A stretch of 7,907 nt of DNA, taken from assembly GCA_003170375.1 (NCBI GenBank), contig PMZN01000074.1, positions 11,926 through 19,832 of the forward strand, in the 5' to 3' direction. The position numbers were made by a program, and so were the translations under genes. The stretch is from Acidimicrobiaceae bacterium (lineage in GTDB: Bacteria; Actinomycetota; Acidimicrobiia; Acidimicrobiales; Bog-793). This document shows, in pieces, positions 1-5,578 of this stretch. Positions within the stretch are counted from its first letter, which is position 1; every line of letters starts with the position of its first letter. The notes under the pieces were generated by a model. It was not told the origin of the DNA. It made no database searches and worked only from the letters and a program-made list of their open reading frames with translations.

Positions 1-15
1 ATTATCGAGGTAACT

Positions 16-219
16 GTGGAGCCGTGTCCCGAGTGCGGGGCCGACCCCGAGGAGGAGCATGCCTCCTGGTGCCTTTACGAATCAGAGGAGCTCGACGAGC
101 CCGAGGAAGCCGGCGGGCTCCGTCCGAGCTCGTACTTTGAGACCCCGGAGATAGAGAGCAAGAGCAACGGAGCCCACGACCGGGTTGACGGCGACGCATC
201 CGGCCCCCGTCAGGCTTAG
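16..219 (+). CDS. Small acidic zinc-ribbon-like hypothetical protein
   Basis: This 67-residue protein has no name I recognise. The GTG start is supported by a Shine-Dalgarno-like GAGG at 7-10, five bases upstream. The N-terminus carries a C-x2-C-x7-H-x3-C pattern (Cys4, Cys7, His15, Cys19), which looks like a small zinc-binding knuckle; metal binding is inferred from spacing only. Residues 23-32 are strongly acidic (ESEELDEPEE), and the C-terminal half is polar and probably disordered, with no membrane segment or signal peptide. Its TAG stop (217-219) interlocks with the TAA stop of the convergent gene, so the two coding regions share 216-219. Similar short Cys-pair plus acidic-tail ORFs occur in actinobacteria without assigned function. 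It could be a spurious ORF in GC-rich DNA, but the ribosome site and Cys/His spacing argue for a real gene. Confidence 0.5.
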   Translation: MEPCPECGADPEEEHASWCLYESEELDEPEEAGGLRPSSYFETPEIESKSNGAHDRVDGDASGPRQA

Positions 220-998
220 ATCGGTCTGTTCCCGGTGCTCGCGTTGGAGGAGTGCTCGCGAACGGTGGGATGCGCGAGCAGCGACACTCCTCGACCTTGC
301 CGGGTCCCGAGATACGAGGCGAGCAGGTCGTAGACGTCCTGTCCGGCCATGGCGACGATCTCGTCGCGGAGCGAGACGTACACCGGGTCGCGCCCGGAGA
401 ACGCCGAGGGTGCCTCCGTGCACCACCAGCTGAACTCCGCTCCACCTTCGCCCCAGTGTCGCCGCCCCCATTCACCGAGCGAGCTTGTCACGTGCCCGTT
501 CGCCGCGACCGTGTCCTCGCGGCGGAGCGGCAGTTGCCAGCAGACGTCAGGCTTGAGCTGAAGTGGCAGGACGCCCCGGTCGATCGCCGCACGGTGCAGA
601 GCACAGCCGGCACCCCCGGGGTGACCCGGGCGGTTCAAGAAGATGCAGGCTCCGTCGACGAGGCGGGTAGTCGTGACCCCTTTCGAGTCGCGCTTGAGCA
701 CGCCGGCCTTCCGTCGGCCCTTCGAGCGGAATTGCCACTGCTCGCGAGAAAGCGTCTCGGCAGCCGCGGCGACGCGCTCGGCATCCGCCTCGTCGGTGAA
801 GTGCGCTCCGTACGAACAACAGCCTTCCATCCGTTCGGGCGTCGGCTCGGTGAGGACTCCCTGGCATCCGGCGCCGTAGATGCATTGCCAACAGCTCGAC
901 AGAAAAGTCACGTCGACGAGCCAGCTCCGATCCTCAGCGGGGTCCTCGAAGCTCACCCATTCATGAGCGTCGAAAGGTGCGTCGGGCACAACGGCCAT
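216..998 (-). CDS. Conserved cysteine-rich hypothetical protein (DUF3109/YkgJ-like Cys cluster)
   Basis: This 260-residue protein has nine cysteines in clusters: C36-x2-C39-x5-C45, the pair C60-C61 in GCCSYGAHF, C118 in DGACIFLNRP, C132 in GAGCALH, C153 in KPDVCWQLP, and C193 in WWCTE. Such spaced clusters recall the DUF3109 and YkgJ-type families, thought to bind zinc or an Fe-S cluster; I assign it by pattern, and its function is unknown. There is no signal peptide or membrane segment, so it should be cytosolic. I chose the ATG at 998; an in-frame GTG (codon 15) is an alternative. Only a weak GAGG lies 16 nt upstream, but a candidate -10 box ends 6 nt before the ATG, which fits a leaderless mRNA. 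It is divergent from an Fe-S carrier gene, suggesting but not proving an Fe-S link. The opposite-strand ORF over this region lacks recognisable motifs. Confidence 0.75.
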   Translation of the reverse strand: MAVVPDAPFDAHEWVSFEDPAEDRSWLVDVTFLSSCWQCIYGAGCQGVLTEPTPERMEGCCSYGAHFTDEADAERVAAAAETLSREQWQFRSKGRRKAGVLKRDSKGVTTTRLVDGACIFLNRPGHPGGAGCALHRAAIDRGVLPLQLKPDVCWQLPLRREDTVAANGHVTSSLGEWGRRHWGEGGAEFSWWCTEAPSAFSGRDPVYVSLRDEIVAMAGQDVYDLLASYLGTRQGRGVSLLAHPTVREHSSNASTGNRPI

Positions 999-1004
999 CC
1001 GGTC

Positions 1005-1010
1005 ACGGTA
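1005..1010 (-). promoter_or_regulatory. Candidate leaderless -10 box for the Cys-rich gene
   Basis: On the minus strand this reads TACCGT, matching the actinobacterial TANNNT -10 pattern. It ends 6 nt before the ATG at 998, the spacing expected if transcription starts at or next to the start codon. No convincing -35 is visible. It shares its TA step with the oppositely oriented box at 1009-1014. Confidence 0.4.
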
Positions 1011-1014
1011 GCGT
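1009..1014 (+). promoter_or_regulatory. Candidate leaderless -10 box for the nfu gene
   Basis: TAGCGT matches TANNNT and ends 7 nt before the GTG at 1022, so the start site would fall on or just before that codon. A weak -35-like GGCACA lies at 985-990 with an 18-bp spacer. No Shine-Dalgarno is seen in front of the GTG, which supports a leaderless reading. Confidence 0.4.
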
Positions 1015-1021
1015 CCTCGCC

Positions 1022-1645
1022 GTGAAAGAGGTGATCCGTGTCACGCCTGCCGCACTCGAGGTGGTGCGCAAGGTCCTCGCCGACGAGTCCAAGCCGGAGG
1101 ATCTCGCTCTCTGGCTCGAGGTGAACGGCAGCGCGAACGGTGCCTACACCTACGACCTCTGGTTCGGGTCGAAGTCCCAGATAAGGCCGGGCGATGTCCG
1201 GCAACTCGAGGGCGACATCCCGATTGTCGTACCTGAGCAGAGCGTCGAACGTGTTCGCGGCGCCGTGCTGGACGTGAACCAACTAGCCGGCGAAGTGGGC
1301 CTGGTGATCATCAACGCGAAGACGCCTCCTTTGTCCTCTGCACCCGTCCCGCCCCGGGGCGATCTCACCGGCCCCGTCGCTCGGCGCGTCCTCGAGGTGC
1401 TCGAGCAGGACGTCAATCCGCAAATCGCCATGCACGGCGGGCGGGCCGCGTTGGTCGCGGTCGAAGGCCCGGTTGCCTACGTCCAGATGTCGGGTGGATG
1501 CCAGGGATGCGGCATGGCCCGGGCGACATTGAGCCAGGGCATCGCCGTGGCCATCACCGATGCCGTTCCGGAGATCAGCGAGGTCGTGGACGTGACCGAC
1601 CACATGTCGGGCACGAACCCGTACTTCGAGCCTGGCCGGACCTGA
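1022..1645 (+). CDS. nfuA: NfuA/NifU-type Fe-S cluster carrier protein
   Basis: This 207-residue protein has the two-domain NfuA layout. Residues about 4-100 form a HesB/IscA-like A-type domain with no cysteine at all, as in the degenerate domain of E. coli NfuA. A Pro-rich linker follows (about 101-113), then a NifU C-terminal domain with NPQIAMHGG and the cluster-binding GGCQGCGMA (Cys160, Cys163). In the family, two subunits share one [4Fe-4S] cluster through these CxxC motifs and pass it to client enzymes in the cytosol. The frame is open further upstream to a GTG at 977, but that would overlap the divergent gene's start. GTG 1022 (or GTG 1031) fits the domain boundary and the -10 box at 1009. 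The position upstream of aroK is unusual, since the actinobacterial neighbour there is normally aroC. The domain call is firm; the exact start is not. Confidence 0.88.
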   Translation: MKEVIRVTPAALEVVRKVLADESKPEDLALWLEVNGSANGAYTYDLWFGSKSQIRPGDVRQLEGDIPIVVPEQSVERVRGAVLDVNQLAGEVGLVIINAKTPPLSSAPVPPRGDLTGPVARRVLEVLEQDVNPQIAMHGGRAALVAVEGPVAYVQMSGGCQGCGMARATLSQGIAVAITDAVPEISEVVDVTDHMSGTNPYFEPGRT

Positions 1646-1651
1646 GTCCCC

Positions 1652-1667
1652 GCCCCGCCCTCGGGGC
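1652..1667 (+). terminator. Weak GC hairpin after nfu, doubtful terminator
   Basis: GCCCCG (1652-1657), loop CCCT and CGGGGC (1662-1667) form a perfect 6-bp stem starting 6 nt after the nfu stop. The bases that follow (TTGGGAAG) are not a T-tract, so intrinsic termination is uncertain. It may only protect the mRNA 3' end. Confidence 0.3.
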
Positions 1668-1716
1668 TTGGGAAGTGCTGGCCCAGGTGACAGGCCACAG
1701 CCAGGACACCGACAAC

Positions 1717-1722
1717 TACGGT
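1717..1722 (+). promoter_or_regulatory. Possible -10 box upstream of the aro cluster
   Basis: TACGGT matches TANNNT and would start transcription near 1729, giving a leader of about 29 nt before the aroK ATG. There is no clear -35 at the proper distance. A promoter is expected in this 112-bp gap because it is the first real gap before a long tight cluster, but this particular hexamer could be chance. Confidence 0.25.
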
Positions 1723-1737
1723 GGTGGGGTGACGTGT

Positions 1738-1753
1738 CGGTGACCCGGTGACC
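1738..1753 (+). repeat. Tandem 8-bp repeat CGGTGACC just upstream of aroK
   Basis: CGGTGACC occurs twice head to tail (1738-1745 and 1746-1753). The core GGTGAC also occurs at 1728-1733 and 1686-1691, so there are four copies in the nfu-aroK gap. The second repeat ends 4 nt before the aroK ATG. It could be an operator or a translation-region element, or chance in GC-rich DNA. Confidence 0.4.
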
Positions 1754-1757
1754 GGAG

Positions 1758-2303
1758 ATGGGTGAGCACGTGCTGCTCGTCGGGATGATGGGCTCGGGCA
1801 AGTCGACCGTCGGCCGTATTGTGGCGGACCGGATGCGCCGGCCTTTCCGAGACAGCGACGTCGATGTCGAGAGGCGGACCGGGAGCAGTGTTCCCGCGAT
1901 CTTCGCTGCCAGAGGCGAGCCTGCTTATCGCGCAGAAGAGCGTGCCGCGCTGTGTGCCGCGCTCACGTCCTTTGTGCCTTCGGTCATCGCCGTAGCAGGT
2001 GGCGCCGTGCTCGATCCGGAGTCGCGCCGCCGCCTGCGGTCCGCTGGCGTCGTCGTATGGCTCGACGTGGCGCCGCACGCCTTGGCAGGCCGGGTCGGTG
2101 CCGGCACCGGTCGGCCCCTCCTCGAGGTGGATCCGGCCGATACCCTTCAGCGCCTCGACGCGGTCCGGCGGCCCGTGTACCGGGAGCTCTCGGACGTCGT
2201 CGTGCACGTCGGGGCGCGCCGTCCCGAGGAGCTCGCCGAAGACGTCGTGCGCGCGGCCCGGGCGCAGCTCGACTCGCCGACCGACGGGCGATCGCCGTGG
2301 TGA
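1758..2303 (+). CDS. aroK: Shikimate kinase
   Basis: This enzyme phosphorylates shikimate at O3 with ATP, the fifth step of chorismate synthesis. The 181-residue protein begins with a P-loop GMMGSGKST (9-17), followed by DSD (32-34, Asp34 for shikimate) and Arg58 in YRAEE. The shikimate-binding glycine run is at 80-82, the lid motif is GRPLL with Arg119, and RRPVYRE carries Arg138. The start is fixed at ATG 1758 because an in-frame stop lies at 1749. A GGAG abuts the ATG too closely to be a normal ribosome site, and an in-frame GTG at 1770 is the only reasonable alternative. The usual GGG after the central strand reads A-G-G (80-82), a mild change. The C-terminus runs slightly beyond the usual 165-175 residues. 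The stop overlaps the aroB start by 4 nt (GTGA), implying translational coupling. Confidence 0.95.
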   Translation: MGEHVLLVGMMGSGKSTVGRIVADRMRRPFRDSDVDVERRTGSSVPAIFAARGEPAYRAEERAALCAALTSFVPSVIAVAGGAVLDPESRRRLRSAGVVVWLDVAPHALAGRVGAGTGRPLLEVDPADTLQRLDAVRRPVYRELSDVVVHVGARRPEELAEDVVRAARAQLDSPTDGRSPW

Positions 2304-3394
2304 GCGACCGCGCGCCCGGTTCCGCGTGGTCGCAGCACGATCCGGGTGGTCTCGAGCCGATACGCGTCAGGGTCGAGCTCGGAGAGCGTGGCTACGAAGT
2401 GCTCGTGGGCCCCGGCGTGCGGCGCGAGCTCTCCAGCTGCCTGCCTCCTGGCGCCCGCCGCGCGACCGTTGTGACCCAGGCGGGCATCGGCGTCGATGTC
2501 GACCCAGGCGTGCCGTGCCAGGTCGTGACGATCCCGGACGGAGAGAAGGCCAAGTCGCTCGCCACAGTCGAGGAGATCTGCCGTTTCATGGCCCGTGGCG
2601 ACATGCACCGTAGCGACGTCGTCGTGGCCGTCGGTGGTGGGGTCGTGACAGACGTGGCCGGCTACGCGGCGTCGAGCTATCACCGTGGAACTGCGGTCAT
2701 AAACGTCCCGACCACGCTGCTCGGCCAGGTCGATGCGGCGATCGGCGGGAAGACCGGCGTCAATCTCCCGGAAGGCAAGAATCTGGTGGGCTCGTTCTGG
2801 CAGCCGCTCGGGGTCCTCTGCGACACCGAGACCCTCGCGGGCCTGCCCGCGCGCGAATGGCGATCCGGCCACGGGGAGATGGCGAAGTACGCATTCTTGG
2901 GCGTGGAGGATCTCGACAGCTTGAGCCTCGCCGAGCAGGTGGCCCGGTGCGTGGCGTGCAAGGCCGAGGTCGTCGCCAGCGACGAACGCGAAGGAGGTCG
3001 CCGAATGATCCTGAACTACGGTCACACTTTGGCTCATGCCCTGGAGGCAGCTGGCTTTGCGAGCGAGGACGCGAGCAGTTCGGAGGCCGAGCTCCGCCAC
3101 GGCGAAGCGGTGGGCATAGGCCTCGTGTTCGCGGCGGAGCTCGCGCAGCTCATGGGCAGGATCGGGACGTCCCGAGTCGAGCGTCATCGTGGAGTCGTCT
3201 CCGGCTACGACCTGCCGGTCAGCCTTCCTCCCGGCGCAGACCCCGCCACCTTGGTCCAGTTCATGACCCGAGACAAGAAGTCGGCCGGTGGCCTCACATT
3301 GATGCTCGACGGTCCGGGCGGTGTCGAACCGGTGCACGAGGTTCGCCCCGAGCTCGTGCACGAGGCGCTCGATGCCCTTCGAGGCGACCGATGA
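2300..3394 (+). CDS. aroB: 3-dehydroquinate synthase
   Basis: This enzyme converts DAHP to 3-dehydroquinate, the second shikimate-pathway step, using NAD and a divalent metal. From GTG 2300 the protein has 364 residues. Motifs in order are DGEKAKS, the nucleotide-binding GGGVVTDVAGYAASSYHRG, PTTLLGQVDAAIGGKTGVN, and GHGEMAKY with the metal ligand Glu193. NYGHTLAHALE with His242 and RHGEAVGIG with His267 complete the Zn/Co site, and DKK lies near the C-terminus. The frame stays open far upstream (to 1952), but that stretch is antisense-free shadow of aroK. The GTG overlapping the aroK stop as GTGA leaves about 26 non-conserved residues before the first conserved strand. The loop between His242 and His267 is about nine residues longer than in the M. 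tuberculosis enzyme and is Ser/Glu-rich. All catalytic residues I can place are intact. Confidence 0.96.
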   Translation: MSDRAPGSAWSQHDPGGLEPIRVRVELGERGYEVLVGPGVRRELSSCLPPGARRATVVTQAGIGVDVDPGVPCQVVTIPDGEKAKSLATVEEICRFMARGDMHRSDVVVAVGGGVVTDVAGYAASSYHRGTAVINVPTTLLGQVDAAIGGKTGVNLPEGKNLVGSFWQPLGVLCDTETLAGLPAREWRSGHGEMAKYAFLGVEDLDSLSLAEQVARCVACKAEVVASDEREGGRRMILNYGHTLAHALEAAGFASEDASSSEAELRHGEAVGIGLVFAAELAQLMGRIGTSRVERHRGVVSGYDLPVSLPPGADPATLVQFMTRDKKSAGGLTLMLDGPGGVEPVHEVRPELVHEALDALRGDR

Positions 3395-3885
3395 GTGCTG
3401 CCGGGAACGACCGCACCGGGCAACGCCCGGTCATCCTGCTCCTCTCCGGCCCGAACCTCGGCCTGCTCGGCGAGCGCCAGCCGGAGATCTACGGCGTCGC
3501 GACACTGGCAGACCACGTCGAACGGGCCGATCGGGCGGCGGCCCGCGCAGGATTCGAGTTGAAGCACCTGCAGAGCGAGCACGAGGCTGACCTCGTCGCA
3601 GCCGTTCACGACGCGCGCGGCAGCGTCGAAGCGATCGTGGTCAACGCCGGCGCCCTCTCACACTCGAGCTGGGCACTTCACGACGCCCTGGCAGCCTTCG
3701 ACGGCGCCGTCGTCGAGCTTCACCTGTCCAACCCCGACGCCCGGGAGCCCTGGCGTCGCCAGTCGGTCCTGGCGCCGGTGGCCGACGGAACTGTGGCCGG
3801 CTTCGGCGGCCTCGGCTATGAGCTCGCAGTCGAGGCCGCAGCGCGACTTGTCACAGGGCGCAGCCGCGGCCTTCCTGGCGCCTAG
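3391..3885 (+). CDS. aroQ: Type II 3-dehydroquinate dehydratase
   Basis: This enzyme dehydrates 3-dehydroquinate to 3-dehydroshikimate, the third shikimate step, as a dodecamer of flavodoxin-like subunits. The 164-residue protein has the type II signature GPNLGLLGERQPEIYG (20-35) with Arg29 and catalytic Tyr34. It also has Asn85 and His91 in VNAGALSHSS, His111 in ELHLSN, and Arg122 in REPWRRQS. The GPNLG and NAGxL variants resemble the M. tuberculosis enzyme rather than the E. coli-type consensus. ATG 3391 overlaps the aroB stop as ATGA and has GAGG at 3381-3384, a good ribosome site. The ten or so residues before the first strand are extra and polar. The size is slightly above the usual 140-150. 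Older actinobacterial annotation calls this gene aroD. Confidence 0.95.
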   Translation: MSAAGNDRTGQRPVILLLSGPNLGLLGERQPEIYGVATLADHVERADRAAARAGFELKHLQSEHEADLVAAVHDARGSVEAIVVNAGALSHSSWALHDALAAFDGAVVELHLSNPDAREPWRRQSVLAPVADGTVAGFGGLGYELAVEAAARLVTGRSRGLPGA

Positions 3886-3888
3886 CAT
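3883..3888 (+). promoter_or_regulatory. Candidate leaderless -10 box for the M24 peptidase
   Basis: TAGCAT, whose first three bases are the aroQ stop codon, matches TANNNT and ends 8 nt before the ATG at 3897. No Shine-Dalgarno precedes that ATG, so an internal leaderless transcript is plausible. No clear -35 is visible; a chance match remains possible. Confidence 0.35.
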
Positions 3889-3896
3889 CTCCGCCC

Positions 3897-5018
3897 ATGC
3901 CGACTGGCTCAGATCGTCCCGACCTCGCCGCGATGGATGTCGCCGGCCGCATCCCGCGGCTGGCGGCCCGCTTCACCGAGCTCGGCTGCGATGGCCTGCT
4001 CGTCACCAATCTCACCAATGTCCGGTACCTGACCGGCTTTACGGGGTCGGCAGGGCTGCTCCTTGTCCTGCCCGACGACGCGCTGCTCGTTTCCGACGGG
4101 CGCTACCGGGATCAGGCGGTCGCCGAGGTCGCCGCAGCGGAGGTACCGGTGCGCATCGAGATCGGCCAGCCCGCCGGCCAGTCGGCGGCCATCGAGCAGG
4201 CCGCGAAAGGCTTGTGCCGCCTGGGACTGGAGGCCGACGACATCAGCTGGGGCGACCAGCTTCGCCTCGCCGCCGCGCTTGCACCGGGGACGAACCTTGT
4301 AGCGGTGCCCCGCGCCGTCGAGACGCTTCGTGCCATCAAGGACGAGGGAGAACTTGCGCGTATCGAAGGCGCGGCGGACATCGCGGATGTGGCCTTCGCT
4401 CAGGTGAAGGAACTTCTGTCCGAGGCGCCGACCGAGGAGGAGTTCGCGATCGCCCTCGACTTCGAGATGCGCCGTCGCGGCGCCGAAGGGGTCGCTTTCG
4501 AGTCGATCGTTGCAAGCGGCCCGAACGGCGCCCTTCCTCACGCTCGACCGTCCACTCGCCGTATCGACCCTGGCGAGCTCGTGGTCGTCGATTTCGGGGC
4601 GATCGTGGACGGTTACCGTTCGGACATGACCCGTACGGTCAGCGTCGGCGCTCCTCGGCCCGACGAGCTCCGCGAGCTGCTCGAGGCGGTCCTGGTCGCA
4701 CAGCGTGCCGGGATACGCGCCGTTCGGGCTGGCGTGACCGGGGGCGCTGTCGATGCGGCGTGTCGCGAGTCACTTGCGTCGGCCGGTCTCGAGGAAGCCT
4801 TCCTGCACGGGACCGGTCACGGCGTCGGCCTGGAGGTTCATGAGGCCCCTTCGGTCTCGCAGGACTCGACTGATATCCTCGAGGAGGGTGCTGTCGTGAC
4901 CGTGGAGCCCGGCGCCTACCTCTACTCAACCGGCGGCGCGCGCATCGAGGACACCTTGGTTGTCACGGCCACCGGCGTTCGCCTGCTCACCAAGTCGACC
5001 AAGGACTATGTGCTCTGA
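3897..5018 (+). CDS. M24B metallopeptidase (Xaa-Pro aminopeptidase/dipeptidase type)
   Basis: This 373-residue cytosolic peptidase has two parts. The N-terminal creatinase-type domain (about 15-140) contains NVRYLTGFTGS. The C-terminal pita-bread catalytic domain (about 150-370) has all five dinuclear metal ligands: Asp232 in VVDFGA, Asp243 in RSDMTRT, His308 in GTGHGVGLEVHEAP, Glu337 in VEPG and Glu351 in RIEDT. The family cleaves peptides at proline, either releasing the first residue before Pro (PepP) or splitting Xaa-Pro dipeptides (PepQ). Sequence alone does not decide which; the syntenic M. tuberculosis gene is called pepQ. The start has no ribosome site, and ATG 3933 (codon 13) is an alternative that still keeps the domain. 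Its stop overlaps the efp start by one base (TGATG). Placement next to efp, which resolves polyproline stalls, is conserved in actinobacteria and may reflect shared proline-peptide metabolism. Confidence 0.93.
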   Translation: MPTGSDRPDLAAMDVAGRIPRLAARFTELGCDGLLVTNLTNVRYLTGFTGSAGLLLVLPDDALLVSDGRYRDQAVAEVAAAEVPVRIEIGQPAGQSAAIEQAAKGLCRLGLEADDISWGDQLRLAAALAPGTNLVAVPRAVETLRAIKDEGELARIEGAADIADVAFAQVKELLSEAPTEEEFAIALDFEMRRRGAEGVAFESIVASGPNGALPHARPSTRRIDPGELVVVDFGAIVDGYRSDMTRTVSVGAPRPDELRELLEAVLVAQRAGIRAVRAGVTGGAVDAACRESLASAGLEEAFLHGTGHGVGLEVHEAPSVSQDSTDILEEGAVVTVEPGAYLYSTGGARIEDTLVVTATGVRLLTKSTKDYVL

Positions 5019-5578
5019 TGGCCTTTTCCACCAACGACCTCCGCAACGGCATGACTCTCGACCTTCCTGAAGGACTGTTCACGGTCGTCGAGTTCCAGCA
5101 CGTCAAGCCCGGCAAGGGCGGTGCCTTCGTCCGGACCAAGCTGCGCAACGCGCGTACCAAGGCGGTGATCGAGCGCACCTTCAGGGCCGGTGAGCCGCTC
5201 GAGCAGGCAGTGATCGACAAGAGGGAGATGCAGTACTTGTACCGGGACGGGCAGGAGTACGTCTTCATGGACAACGTCTCGTACGACCAGATCAATGTGA
5301 GCGAGTCGTCGCTCGCCGACGCCGCGTCGTACCTCAAAGAAGGCGACTCGGCGGTGATGCAGATGCACGAGAGCGAGATCGTCGGCGTCGACCTGCCGGC
5401 CGCAGTCGAGCTCACGGTCACCGAGACCGAGCCCGGCTTCCAGGGTGATCGAGTCTCTGGCGGCCGCAAGCCGGCGACCCTCGAGACCGGCCTCGTGGTC
5501 CAGGTGCCGCTGTTTGTCAACCCCGGCGAACGCATCAAGGTCGACACCCGGACCGGTGAGTACCTCACAAGGGCCTGA
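5018..5578 (+). CDS. efp: Translation elongation factor P
   Basis: EF-P binds between the ribosomal P and E sites and helps form peptide bonds at consecutive prolines. The 186-residue length is typical. Three beta-barrel domains are visible: a KOW-like domain (1-63), an OB fold (about 66-127, with MQYLYRDGQEYVFMD) and a second OB fold (about 130-185, with the GERIKVDTRTGEYL ending). The tip loop KPGKGGAF places Lys33 where E. coli EF-P carries beta-lysylated Lys34. In the actinobacterial subfamily that works unmodified, the loop is described as PGKGP; here it is PGKGG. No modification gene lies nearby. The ATG directly follows the peptidase stop (TGATG) and lacks its own Shine-Dalgarno, so reinitiation is likely. 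The 3' end overlaps the nusB start by 23 nt. Confidence 0.97.
   Translation: MAFSTNDLRNGMTLDLPEGLFTVVEFQHVKPGKGGAFVRTKLRNARTKAVIERTFRAGEPLEQAVIDKREMQYLYRDGQEYVFMDNVSYDQINVSESSLADAASYLKEGDSAVMQMHESEIVGVDLPAAVELTVTETEPGFQGDRVSGGRKPATLETGLVVQVPLFVNPGERIKVDTRTGEYLTRA

Noticed and set aside
252..1025. 257-residue plus-strand frame opposite the Cys-rich gene
   Set aside because: The minus-strand protein has structured cysteine clusters; this frame is Arg/Ala-rich with no motif and is its antisense shadow.
1646..1757. A hidden gene or small RNA in the nfu-aroK gap
   Set aside because: Too short, no convincing frame with a ribosome site; only a weak hairpin, repeats and a possible -10 are visible.
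1952..2299. Upstream extension of the aroB frame
   Set aside because: It is entirely inside aroK, Arg-rich and without conserved sequence; the GTGA overlap at 2300 is a better start.
2147..3361. 404-residue open frame on the minus strand across aroB
   Set aside because: It lies antisense to a clear dehydroquinate synthase and shows no recognisable motif. Such long antisense frames are expected from high third-position GC.
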